Shown here: positions 24,971-35,242 of the stretch, piece by piece
Layout: every line of letters begins with the position of its first letter
How positions within the stretch are numbered: position 1 is the first letter of the stretch
Origin: RPQJ01 sp963698735
GTDB lineage: Bacteria > Pseudomonadota > Gammaproteobacteria > Steroidobacterales > Steroidobacteraceae
NCBI GenBank assembly: GCA_963698735.1
Contig: CAVOSA010000022.1
Location: 1-64,000 of the forward strand
DNA: 64,000 nucleotides
Direction of reading: 5' to 3'
Translations under genes and position numbers: made by a program
The notes under the pieces: model-generated
The model's input: the letters and a program-made list of their open reading frames with translations, nothing else
Database searches by the model: none
Told to the model about the DNA's origin: nothing

Positions 24971-27900
24971 ATGGATCATGGAAGCTCGAAGCCTGAACCC
25001 GGTGGCGTTCGGGACTCTACTCGAGCCATCTATTCCGGGCACGACGGAGGACCACCCACCGATAGCACTTCTTTTTCCCCTCGCTGCCTTTCGATCGACC
25101 TGGAGGTCGGTCGGGAAGACGCTCGAATCCACCGATTTGCGGCGGTGAGAGGAGATACCGGCGAGTCATTCCATTTTCGGGGCGGCGATTTGAATGCCGG
25201 CCTCGCGAAGCTCGATCGGCTGGCCGACGGAGCGGCCTTCGTGGTCGGGCACAACCTTATCGATTTCGATGCGAAGTACCTTGCCGCGAGCAATCCGAAC
25301 CTGCGGCTCTTGCATCTGCCGCAGGTGGACACGCTTCGGTTGAATCCGCTCGCGTTCCCGCGCAATCCGTATCACCACCTGGTCAAGCACTACCAGGACG
25401 GCCAACTGAAGCACGGCAGCCGCAATGACCCGGAGCTCGACGCCCGACTGACACTCGGCGTCTTTCGGGACCAGCACCAGGCGTTTCGGGCCATGAGCGA
25501 GTCGGCGCCCGAACTGGTTCTCGCCTATCACTGGCTGACGACCGTCGACGGAAATGTCCTCCGGGTTGGATGCCTTCTTTGCGACGGTGCGTCACCGGCC
25601 GCGACCGTCGTCGGCGAAGGCGGCCGAGGCGATCCGGCATCAGATGAGCGGCAAGGCTTGCCTGGTGCAAAGCCGAGGCGGTGCTGGCGAACCCGGCCGC
25701 ACAGGCATGGCCACTGGCCTACGTGCTGGCCTGGCTGTCCGTCTCCGGTGGCAACTCGGTCATGCCGCCCTGGGTGCGGCATCAGTTTCCCGAGGCGGGT
25801 GTCTTGGTGCGCAAGTTGCGGGACACTCCGTGCGGCGAGCCGACCTGCACGTGGTGTCGTGAGCGCCACGACGCCCGACGCGAGCTGAAGCGCTACTTCA
25901 ATCTGTCGGAGTTTCGGCCCGAGCCCCGGGACGCTGCAGGCCGATCGCTGCAAGAGGCGATTGTCGAGGCCGGCATGCGCGGCGAGCACCTGCTCGGGAT
26001 CCTGCCGACGGGCACGGGAAAGTCGCTCTGCTATCAGATCCCGGCTCTTTCGCGATACGAGAAGACCGGCGCGTTGACCGTGGTCATCTCGCCATTGGTT
26101 GCGCTCATGGCCGACCAGGTGGCGGGACTGGAGGCGCGCGGAATCTCCTGCTGCGCGGCGGTCAACGGACTGCTGTCGATGCCCGAGCGCGCGGACATCC
26201 TGGATCGCATTCGGCTTGGCGACGTCGGCATATTGATCATCGCCCCCGAGCAGTTGCGCAGCCGCTCAATGCGAAGCGTGCTGGCGCAACGCGAGATCGG
26301 GGCCTGGGTGCATGGACGAGGCCCACTGCCTGTCAAAGTGGGGGCACGATTTCCGTCCCGACTACCGATATGTCGGGAGATTCATCAAGGAAAAGGCGGG
26401 CTCGGGCGCCGTGCCACCGATCATGTGCCTGACGGCGACTGCCAAACCGGACGTCACGCAGGACATCCTGGCCTACTTCCGGGACCGGCTCGGCATCGAG
26501 CTGGACCTGTTCGACGGTGGCGCGAGCCGCGACGAATCTCGAGTTCGCGGTCGTTCCGACGTCACCCGCCGAGAAGTTCTCGCACATTCACCAGGTGCTT
26601 CTGTCCGATCTGCCGGCCGGACAGCCGGGCGGGGCGATCGTGTACTGCGCCACCCGACGCCAGACGGAGGAGGTCGCTCGCTTTCTGAGCGATAAGGAGC
26701 GTCTCTGCGGCGTTTTTTCACGCTGGATTGCCGCCCGAGACCAAGAAGGGCGTCCAGGCGCAGTTCATCCGCGGCGACGTGCGCGTGATCGTCGCGACCA
26801 ACGCATTCGGCATGGGGATCGACAAGCCCGACGTGCGGTTGGTGATTCACGCCGACATCCCCGGTTCGCTGGAGAACTACCTGCAGGAGGCGGGGCGCGC
26901 CGGGCGCGATCGGAAGAAGGCGCGCTGCGTGCTGCTCTACACGCCGGAGGACGTCGAGCGCCAGTTCGGAATGTCGGCGCGGTCCCGGCTCACCCAGCGT
27001 GAGATCCAGTCGATCCTGAAGGCACTACGAAACCTCGACCGGAAGAAGCGTGCCGACGGCGAGGTAATCGCCACCGCGGGTGAGATTCTGCTCGAGGAGG
27101 AGGACGGGGCGTTCGAGCGGGACTCGGCGACGGACGACACGCGCGTTCGCACCGCGGTGGCCTGGCTCGAGGAAGCCGAGCTGCTGCAGCGAAACGAGAA
27201 CCTGGTGCAGATCTTCCCATCCTCGCTACGGGTCGGCTCGCTGGATGAGGCGAAGGGCAAGATCGACAGGGGCAACGTGGTCGAACCGTTGCGGACCCAG
27301 CTTCTCGCCGTGGTCGACGCCCTGATCAACGCCGACGCCGACGAAGGATTGTCCACGGACGAGCTGATGTCCGTCTCCGGACTGGGCCCGGATGGCGTGC
27401 GCAAGGCACTGTATGCATTGGAGCAGCTTGGCATCGCCAGCAACGACACCGCGCTGACGGCGTACGTGCACGTCGGCGTCGACCGGCCGTCGCACAAGCG
27501 ACTGTCGGAAGCGGCCGCGCTGGAGTCAGCGCTGATCGCGTTGCTTCGGGAGATGGCGCCAGACCTCGGGAGCGGCGAAGCGTCGATATTGCATCTGCGA
27601 CACGTCACGCAGCACTTGAAGGACGCTGGACATTCGTCCGCATTGCCGCAGACGGTTCGGCGGCTGCTGAACAGCCTCGCGAAGGACGGCTGGGACGAGG
27701 ACGGAGGCAGGGGAAGTCTCCGGTTACGGCGCTGGAACGATGCGGAGACCGTACAAGTATGGCTGCAGCGTGAGTGGAGCGCCCTGGACCGCGCGGCTCG
27801 ACTTCGGCGGGCGGCGGCGGAACGGTTGCTCGAACACCTGTTGAGTTGCCTGCCTCAAGGAGCCCGCGGTACCGACCTGCTCGCCGAGACAACGCTCGGC

Positions 27901-30171
27901 CGGCTGTTGCGGACCATTAACGAAGACCTGGTCCTCAAGGCGGAAGTGCGGGATTCAACCAAGCTGCTCGAGCGCGCGCTGCTGTGGCTCCACGAGCAGG
28001 AGGTCATCCGCCTGAACAAGGGTCTGGCCGTGTTCCGACCGGCGATGACGATTCGGTTGGGGACTGAGCGTCGTCCGTTCGTAAAAACCGATTTCGCGCC
28101 CCTACGGCTGCATTACGACGAGCAGGTCATTCAGATCCACGTAATGGCCGAGTACGTGCAGCGAGGACTGACGCGCATGGCGGATGCGCTTCAGCTATCC
28201 ATGGACTATTTCACGCTCGACCGGGAAGAGTTCATGAGCCGTTGGCTGGCCGGTCGGGAGAAGGAGCTCGCGCAGCAAACCACACCGACGTCCTGGCGGG
28301 CGATCGTGGAGTCGCTCCGCAATCCTCACCAGCAGCGCATCGTCGCCGACGAACGCGAACAGACCAATGTCCTGGTTCTCGCTGGACCCGGATCCGGAAA
28401 GACCCGCGTCCTGGTGCACCGCATCGCGTACCTGGTGCGCGCACGTCGCGAGAATCCGCACAGCATCCTTGCGCTGGCCTATAACCGCCACGCGGCGGTC
28501 GAAATTCGCCGTCGCCTCGTCGATCTGATTGGTGACGACGCCCGAGGCGTGACGGTCCTAACGTGCCACGGGCTGGCCATGCGGCTGGCTGGCGTCAGCT
28601 TCGCCGATCGAGCATTTCAGGCCAGCGACGATGCATTCGAGGAGGTTCTTCAGCAGGCCGTGAGCCTGCTGCAAGGCGACGGTCTGCCTCCGGAGGAGGC
28701 CGACGAACAGCGCGATCGACTGCTGGCAGGCTTCCGTTGGATCCTGGTGGACGAGTATCAGGACATCGCCGCCGGTCAGTACGATCTCATTTCCGCTCTG
28801 GCGGGTCGTAGCCGAACCGACGAGGACGGCAGGCTGAGCCTGCTCGCCGTCGGCGACGACGACCAGAACATCTATGCGTTTAATGGCGCCTCCGTCGAAT
28901 TCATCCGGCGGTTCGAGACCGACTACTCGGCCCGTCCGGCGTACCTGACGGAGAACTACCGGTCGTCAGCCAATATCATCGCCGCTTCCAATCTGTTGAT
29001 TGAGCCGGCGCGCGAGCGCATGAAGAGCGCGCATCCAATTACCATCGACCGGGCGCGAAAAGCACAACAGCCCGGCGGTCGATGGGAGTCGCTTGATCCG
29101 GTCGCCCGAGGCCGCGTGCAGATATTGCACGTCAATGACGACGCCGTCGGGCAGGCTATCGCAGCCGTTGACGAACTGCGCCGCCTCGCCAGTGTGGCGC
29201 CAGGCTGGAGCTGGGCGGAGGCTGCAGTAATCGCACGGGACTGGAAGTATCTGGATCCGGTACGAGCCTATTGCGAACAGTGCGGGATCAAGACCCAGCG
29301 AGCCGACGAAGAGCCACCAAACTTCTGGAAGCTTCGTGAAACACAAGTCTTGCTGGGCTGGCTCGACACCGCCGGGCGAAAGCTGGTGGATGGGCAGGAT
29401 TTGTTGCGCTGGCTTGACGCTCAACCGGAAGGGCCGTGGTGGGCGCTCCTTCGAGAGGCCGCGGATCAGTACGTACTGGAAGTGGCATCGGCGGAAGTGC
29501 CGGTACAGCACTTCAAGGAGTGGCTGGCGGAGTGGGGGCGGGAGATTCGCCGGCGTCAAACCGGCCTGCTGTTGCTCTCGGCACACCGTGCCAAAGGCCT
29601 GGAGTTTCGCCATGTCGCCGTGTTGGACGGTAGTTGGGATCGACGAGGCAGCAGTGAAGATCTAGACGCGTCGCGTCGGCTCTACTACGTTGCGATGACT
29701 CGTGCGCAGGAGACTCTGACACTGGTCCGAGGGTCGGGGTGGAACGCCCTGATCGACAACCTGTCGAACGAGCCGTGCTTTTTGCGGCGAAACGTCGAGA
29801 TCTCGACGGTACCAAGGGCGGGGCTGCTGCGGACCTATCAGCGACCTTCACTGAAGAACGTGGACCTGGGATTCGCAGGGCGGTATGCGCCGGACAATCT
29901 CGTTCATCGAGCCATTCAAGCGTTGGGGCCGGGCGATCCTGTGCAACTCGTCCAGAGTGGCGAGAGATTGGAGCTGCATGACCCCAGCGGACGTGTTGTC
30001 GGTCGGATGGCCAAGGCGTACACGCTGCCGACTAAATCGCGCTGCGTTGAAGCGCGGGTCGCGGCGATCGTTGCACGCCGGCTCGAGGACACGGAGGCAG
30101 ACTACCGCGACGCGGTCAGATGCGATCACTGGGAGGTGGTCGTGCCCGAGCTGGTGTTCGATGCCGACTGA
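24971..30171 (+). pseudogene. DEDD exonuclease - RecQ helicase - UvrD helicase fusion, five apparent frameshifts
   Basis: About 1730 codons. An N-terminal DnaQ/DEDD-like exonuclease (CLSIDLEVGREDARIH, FVVGHNLIDFDAKYL) is followed by an SGLDAFFATVR linker domain. The RecQ core follows: ILPTGTGKSLCYQIPAL, MDEAHCLSKWGHDFRPD, MCLTATAKPDV, HAGLPPETKK, NAFGMGIDKPDV and ENYLQEAGRAGRDR. The UvrD/Rep-type helicase has VLAGPGSGKTRVLVHRIAYL, WILVDEYQDIAAGQ, GDDDQNIYAFNGA, LLLLSAHRAKGLEF and YYVAMTRAQETL. Frame changes are needed near 25550, 25670, 26310, 26515 and 26705; 26728-30171 is one open frame (1147 aa). Fusions of this type occur in DNA-repair or defence contexts. Real decay and assembly error are both possible. 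Confidence 0.8.
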
Positions 30172-30296
30172 TGGGTACGTCGATCGATTGCAATTGAGTC
30201 GCAGAGATGCCGGATGCTTGCCGAGCAGCTCCGTTCGACATGCGTTACAACTGCGCAGGTGCGCCGACAGAGGCAAATGAATGAGGACACGATGAT

Positions 30297-31106
30297 ATGG
30301 ACAATGACAGACCGTCGGTTGCGATCTACTGGGACTTCGAGAACATTCACGCCAGCCTCATCGAGCAGCTGAATGGCGCGGGGACGTATCGGCAGACGCG
30401 GTTTTCGCCGCAGGAGCCGGTCGTCAACGTGGCGGCCCTGATGGAGTTCTGTGCCTCGTTCGGCTCCGTGGCGATCAATCGTGCCTACGGCAACTGGCAG
30501 TGGTTCGCGCGGTATCGCGAGGCGCTGTTGCACAACGCCGTCGAACTGATCCAATTGTTCCCGCCGGGTGCGGCCGCCAAGAACGGGGCGGACATCAAGC
30601 TGTGCCTCGATGCGACCGAGGACATGATCCGCTTTCCGCACCTGACGACGCTGGTGATCATCGGTGCGGACAGTGATTTCCTGCCGGTGTCGCAGAAGAT
30701 CAAGGCGGCGGGCCGCACGCTGGTCGGTGTTGGCATCGAGGCCGCCACTAACCGGCATTGGGCCCACAGTTGCCACGAGTTCCGCTACTACGAGCGGCTG
30801 GTGGCCGAGGACGAGCCACCGCTCGAAGAGGAGCCGAACGAGGCGGAGCCGTCGACTTCGGCGCCACCCGAAGCCCTCGACCTAATTCGGCGGGCCATCG
30901 GCCGTTTGGCCGCGAATACGGGCGAGCCGTGGGTGTTGAAAGCCCGCATCCGACCGATGGTGCAGCGGCTCGACCCGACGTTCGATGAGAAGACCTACGG
31001 CGCCGCGACATTCTCGGCATTGCTGAAGAAATATGAGGACGTGCTGGAAGTCCGCAAGGGTCAGTTTGACCAGGAGTATCGAGTCAAGGAGGCGGCTAAG
31101 AACTAA
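30297..31106 (+). CDS. NYN domain RNase-like protein with OST-HTH/LOTUS domain
   Basis: A 269-aa protein. The N-terminal NYN (LabA/DUF88, PIN-like) domain shows VAIYWDFENIHASL, KNGADIKLCLDATEDM and LVIIGADSDFLPVSQKIK, carrying the acidic metal-binding residues of the family. Following an acidic Pro/Glu linker, residues 195-262 resemble an OST-HTH/LOTUS RNA-binding module (RRAIGRLAANTGEPWVL, then TFSALLKKYEDVLEVR). It is predicted to cleave RNA. It follows the RecQ-UvrD gene by 125 nt on the same strand, so the two are probably co-expressed. ATG at 30297. Confidence 0.85.
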   Translation: MDNDRPSVAIYWDFENIHASLIEQLNGAGTYRQTRFSPQEPVVNVAALMEFCASFGSVAINRAYGNWQWFARYREALLHNAVELIQLFPPGAAAKNGADIKLCLDATEDMIRFPHLTTLVIIGADSDFLPVSQKIKAAGRTLVGVGIEAATNRHWAHSCHEFRYYERLVAEDEPPLEEEPNEAEPSTSAPPEALDLIRRAIGRLAANTGEPWVLKARIRPMVQRLDPTFDEKTYGAATFSALLKKYEDVLEVRKGQFDQEYRVKEAAKN

Positions 31107-31510
31107 GGGAGGTGCGGATCCGTGGCCCAACACAACGTATTCACCAACGCGATCTCCCCCGGCGTCTTGCACCGCACATCCAATAGCCTGGGATTCGCCA
31201 CGACGATACTCAGACACCGCGCCCTCGAGATCGCCACGTTCAGCCGGTTCTTGCTGAACAGGAACTCCAGGTGGCTGGGCAGGTCCTCCTCGCTCGAGGT
31301 CGTCATCGACACGATCGACACCGCCGCTTCCTGGCCCTGGAACTTGTCCACCGTGCCCACGCGCGCATTCGCCGGCAACGTCCGCTGCAGCAGCTTCACC
31401 TGCAGGTTGTAGGGCGCGACGACTAGGATGTCGTCGGCCGTGATGCGTGCCCTGGATCGGCTGGCCCAGCTGCATCTGGTCGCCCAGCAGCACGATATGC
31501 AGAAGTTCTT
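31103..31510 (-). pseudogene. SF1 helicase fragment, truncated copy 2
   Basis: The C-terminal block ITADDILVVAPYNLQVKLL, GTVDKFQGQEAAVSIVSMTT and NRLNVAISRARCLSIVVANP is closely similar to copy 1 at 23733-24880. It is joined, out of frame, to an upstream piece LHIVLLGDQMQLGQPIQG, so about 150 internal residues are deleted relative to copy 1. Nothing else of the gene remains. Its stop overlaps the end of the NYN gene by 4 nt. 31510-31657 beyond it shows no gene. Confidence 0.75.
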
Positions 31511-31657
31511 GTTGTTTTGCTGCGACAGGCGGTCGGACGTGGCGGCGCTTCGTCCGCGACGGCCGCACTTTGCCGACGCGCAGTTTGGCAGCGGATGGAG
31601 AACCAAGGTAGCGTGGTCGCGGCCGGTCATACGAAGAACGGGTCAGGGGGGAGAACG

Positions 31658-32185
31658 ATGCACAAAGGTCTTTTGGCCATGGTGCTGGCCATGTCATGCG
31701 CCAGCGCGCTCGCAGATACTCCTGCGGCGTCCGGTCCAGCCGGGCACACGGCGGGCGAGGAAGCGGCGGTTCTGGCCGCGCTGGATCGCTACATGCTGGC
31801 GATCTCGGCGAACGATCTCGACGCGATGGCGTCGATGCAGATGCCGGACGGCATGACCTATCGAGCGCGCGCGGTCACCGGCGGTGGCATGGAGGTCGTG
31901 GGGCGCCCGAATTCCTATTGGATCGACCCGGCACGCAAGGACAACCACACGTACCGCGAACGCTACTGGTCGCCGACGGTGTTGATCCGCGGCAGCGTCG
32001 CAGCGGTCTGGGCGCCCTACGAGTTCTGGATCGATGGCAAGACCAGTCACTGTGGCGTGGACCAGTTCGATTTCGTCAAGGTCGACGACGCGTGGCGGGT
32101 GGCCAACGCGATGTGGACCGTGGAACCGGATGCCTGCAAAGAACTGCGGCCGGCGGATGCGGCTGCTATTCGTCCCGCGGATTGA
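31658..32185 (+). CDS. secreted NTF2-like/SnoaL-type protein
   Basis: A 175-aa protein with a signal peptide (MHKGLLAMVLAMSCASALAD) and a nuclear-transport-factor-2-like alpha+beta fold: VLAALDRYMLAISANDLDAM, MPDGMTYRARAV, SPTVLIRGSVAAVWAPYEFW and CGVDQFDFVKVDDAWRVANA. Members include small enzymes and ligand-binding proteins; the periplasmic role here is unknown. The ribosome binding site GGGGGAGA supports the ATG at 31658. It lies 28 nt upstream of the sulfatase-like lipoprotein gene, probably in one operon. Confidence 0.8.
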   Translation: MHKGLLAMVLAMSCASALADTPAASGPAGHTAGEEAAVLAALDRYMLAISANDLDAMASMQMPDGMTYRARAVTGGGMEVVGRPNSYWIDPARKDNHTYRERYWSPTVLIRGSVAAVWAPYEFWIDGKTSHCGVDQFDFVKVDDAWRVANAMWTVEPDACKELRPADAAAIRPAD

Positions 32186-32213
32186 GCGGCGTGCGCGAGC
32201 TCTGGAGACGGAC

Positions 32214-34184
32214 TTGAACCCATTGCAAAGATTGATCCTTGCCACGCTGCTGGCCCTGTTGGCCGGATGCGGCAAGAGCACCGGCGTCGGCGGCACCGCC
32301 GGTGACGCCATGCCGGCCACGCTGCAGGCCAACGAGCAAATGGCGACCGAACTCAAGCTCGACGACCCACAGGATTTCGAGGACGCCAGGCGTGGTCTGA
32401 TCGCGCGCCCAGAGGGCAAGATCATGTCGGCCGATGGCTCGACGGTGCTGATCGACTTCGATGCCTACAAGTTCGTCGACGGCAAGGCGCCACCCACCGT
32501 CAACCCGAGCCTGTGGCGGCACGCGGTGCTGAATGCGCAGATCGGGCTGTTCAAGGTCACCGACGGCATCTGGCAGCTGCGCGGCTTCGACATCGCCAAC
32601 ATGACGCTGATCGAAGGCAAGACCGGCTTCATCGTCGTCGACCCGCTCACCGCACGCGAGAGTGCCTCCGCGGCGCTGGCATTCGCGCGCAAGCACCTGG
32701 GCGACAAGCCGGTGTCGGGCATCGTCTTCACGCACAGCCACGCCGACCACTTTGGCGGCGCGCTGGGCGTCGCCTCGGCGCAGGAGGTGGCCCAACGCAA
32801 GATCCCGGTCGTCGCGCCCGCGGGCTTCATCGAAGAGGCGACCAGCGAGAACGTCCTCGTCGGCACGGCCATGGCGCGGCGTTCGATGTACCAGTTCGGC
32901 AAGAACCTCGAGCGCTCGCCGAAGGGCAATGTCGACACGGGCCTGGGCAAGAACGTCGCCTACGGCGCGGTCGGCGTGCTTCTGCCCACGCAGCTGATCA
33001 CCAGGCCCGAGCAGGAACTGGTGATCGACGGCGTGCGCTTCGTGTTCCACAACGTCCCCGGCGCCGAGGCGCCGGCCGAGCTCACGTTCTCGATCCCGGA
33101 CAAGAAGGCCTACGGTGGCGCCGAGAACCTGGCGCAGACCATGCACAACCTGCTCCCGGTGCGCGGTGCCAAGGTGCGCGACTCGCTGCAATGGTCGACC
33201 TACCTGCAGGAGGCCATCGACAACCTGGGCGACGCCGAGGTCTATTTCGGCCAGCACAACTGGCCGGTGTGGGGCAACGCGCGCATCGTCGACTTCATCA
33301 CCAAGCACCGCGACGTGTACAAGTACATGCACGACCAGACCGTGCGCCTGATCAACGCCGGCCACACGCCGCGCGAGATCGCCGACCTGGTCAAGCTGCC
33401 GCCGTCGCTGGCGTCCTTCTTCGGCGCGCGTGGCTACTACGGCGACCTGCGGCACAACGTCAAGGCGATCTACCAGTTCTATCTCGGCGCCTACGACGGC
33501 AACCCCGCCAACCTCAACCCGCTGCCGCCGCAGGAATCGGCCAAGCGCTGGCTCGATCTGATCGGGGGTGCGGACAAGGCCGTCGCCGCCGCACAGACGG
33601 CTTACGACCAGGGCGACTACCGCTGGGCGGCCGAGCTGCTGAACCATGCGGTCTTCGGCGCCCCCGAGCACAAGGGCGCAAAGGAACTGCTCGCGCGCAC
33701 CTACGAGCAGATGGGCTACATGGCCGAGGCGGCGACCTGGCGCAACAGCTACCTCACGGCGGCGATGGAGCTGCGCGAAGGGCCGCCGAAGAAGGGCGTC
33801 GATCGCTCCTTCCTGATCGACATGCTGCAGCAGACACCGATCGAGCGCTTCCTCGAAGCCATGGCGGCCGGGCTGGACGGCCCCGCCGCCGATGGCAAGA
33901 ACCTGAAGGTCAACCTGGTACTGACCGACATCGATGAGTCCTACGTGCTGTGGATCGAGAACGCGGTGCTGCACTTCAAGAAGGCGGCCCCCGCGACCGA
34001 TGCCAACGCGACCCTGACACTGACCAAGCCGATCTTCATCAAGATGATGGCCGGCACGGCGGGCGTCCAGGACACCCTGCTCAGCGACGACCTCAAGATC
34101 GATGGCAGCAAGATCGACCTGGTGCGCTTCTTCACGCTGATCGACAAGGCGCCGGGCACCTTCGCGATCGTGACGACGGAGTAG
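32214..34184 (+). CDS. alkylsulfatase-like metallo-beta-lactamase-fold lipoprotein
   Basis: A 656-aa protein. A lipoprotein signal with the lipobox LLAGC is at residues 15-19. The metallo-beta-lactamase domain has GIVFTHSHADHFGGALG (HxHxDH zinc motif), ETA-type mid-region LTFSIPDKKAYGGAENLAQT, and YFGQHNWPVWG. A dimerisation/SCP2-like C-terminus (VNLVLTDIDESYVLWIENAV, then LTKPIFIKMMAG) follows. This order matches SdsA1/BDS1-type alkylsulfatases that hydrolyse primary or secondary alkyl sulfates. The start is the TTG at 32214 with GGAG 8-11 nt upstream; it is the only start that leaves a complete signal peptide. Confidence 0.9.
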   Translation: MNPLQRLILATLLALLAGCGKSTGVGGTAGDAMPATLQANEQMATELKLDDPQDFEDARRGLIARPEGKIMSADGSTVLIDFDAYKFVDGKAPPTVNPSLWRHAVLNAQIGLFKVTDGIWQLRGFDIANMTLIEGKTGFIVVDPLTARESASAALAFARKHLGDKPVSGIVFTHSHADHFGGALGVASAQEVAQRKIPVVAPAGFIEEATSENVLVGTAMARRSMYQFGKNLERSPKGNVDTGLGKNVAYGAVGVLLPTQLITRPEQELVIDGVRFVFHNVPGAEAPAELTFSIPDKKAYGGAENLAQTMHNLLPVRGAKVRDSLQWSTYLQEAIDNLGDAEVYFGQHNWPVWGNARIVDFITKHRDVYKYMHDQTVRLINAGHTPREIADLVKLPPSLASFFGARGYYGDLRHNVKAIYQFYLGAYDGNPANLNPLPPQESAKRWLDLIGGADKAVAAAQTAYDQGDYRWAAELLNHAVFGAPEHKGAKELLARTYEQMGYMAEAATWRNSYLTAAMELREGPPKKGVDRSFLIDMLQQTPIERFLEAMAAGLDGPAADGKNLKVNLVLTDIDESYVLWIENAVLHFKKAAPATDANATLTLTKPIFIKMMAGTAGVQDTLLSDDLKIDGSKIDLVRFFTLIDKAPGTFAIVTTE

Positions 34185-34287
34185 GGCGCGCGTGCCGGCC
34201 ACCGGCACCGGCCGCGACCGTATCAATGCGTCGCGGCCAGGGGCCGCCCGGGACTTGGTTTGGCAGGGGGTCGAGTCAGACGCCGGA

Positions 34288-35028
34288 CTATTGGCCTGCC
34301 ATGTGCACAGAATGCTTGCCGGCAAACCATCGTCCGGTCACGCGGCTCTGGCGATAGGTGCCGAGCCAACCGACCCGGCGATCGAACACCTCGACGTGCC
34401 AGGAGCGATCGTCGGGCAACGCAGGCAGTTGTCGGCCGGCACTCTGCAGTTCTTCGCGCCAGGTCGTGAAATCACGCGTCACGACGATCGCCTTGCGGGA
34501 TCCGGGGTCGGCGTGGACGGCGTCGGCGGGATACTCACCGACGTTGTCGTCGTGGTCAGGCACGTAATTGTGGCTGTGACCGAGGTGCAGGGGATTGGTG
34601 CCGCCGTAAAAGGGGTCGCTGCGGTAGCGCCGACCCAGTCGGCGGAAGTCGCGCCACCAGTCCTCGTCGCTGAATGCGGACGTGCTCGCCGCGTCCTCGA
34701 GAAGGAAGTTGTCGCGACCCTCCCGAAAGGCCCACGCGGCGAAGTACGCGAGCTGGCCGTCGCTGTCCCAGATTGTCTTCATTAGCCCGAGTCGTGGGTC
34801 CTCGACGGGTCGGCCGTTCGTGTACCACCAGGCGAGCCCCCGGCCGAGGTCGCGCCAACCGAGGATCGTGTTCAAGAGGTAATACAGCGGCTCCCAGTAC
34901 GAGCAGGAACCGTGAATGGCGTCGCCGTGCGGCGGTGGCGGATAGACGGACGGAGGTTCGCCGCCGGCCAGGATCCGGTGCAGCAGGGGGAGGTGCGTGA
35001 GCCAGGGGTCGTCGGCGTTCAGGGGCAT
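34288..35028 (-). CDS. conserved hypothetical protein
   Basis: A 246-aa protein rich in Trp, Tyr and His: CSYWEPLYYLLNTILGWRDL, AWWYTNGRPVEDPRLGLMKT, then FSDEDWWRDFRRLGRRYRSD and NYVPDHDDNVGEYPADAVH. No signal peptide or membrane segment. I do not recognise the family. The aromatic density suggests a real globular protein rather than a shadow frame. The ATG at 35028 is chosen because the 80 preceding codons are low-complexity. It is divergent from the ferredoxin-type gene. Confidence 0.6.
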   Translation of the reverse strand: MPLNADDPWLTHLPLLHRILAGGEPPSVYPPPPHGDAIHGSCSYWEPLYYLLNTILGWRDLGRGLAWWYTNGRPVEDPRLGLMKTIWDSDGQLAYFAAWAFREGRDNFLLEDAASTSAFSDEDWWRDFRRLGRRYRSDPFYGGTNPLHLGHSHNYVPDHDDNVGEYPADAVHADPGSRKAIVVTRDFTTWREELQSAGRQLPALPDDRSWHVEVFDRRVGWLGTYRQSRVTGRWFAGKHSVHMAGQ

Positions 35029-35242
35029 GCGAAGCGTGCGGGCGTGGATGGTGATCGGGATTATGGCGGGGAACGGGATCGGGGTGGGATGGTGCAGGGG
35101 ATCGGAAGAGGAGTGGGATGTTGCGCGCCCGGTAGCGACTTCTCCGAATGGTGGTTGCCCGCAAGCCGGAGTCAGATCGGCCAGGAGGGCGTTGCTGGTC
35201 GCCCTATCGGCCGACATCTGTCCAGACACTCGGAGGTGAACC

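Noticed and set aside
32166..34325. 719-codon minus-strand frame opposite the alkylsulfatase-like gene
   Set aside because: Arg/His/Asp-rich shadow of a clear coding sequence; no motifs.
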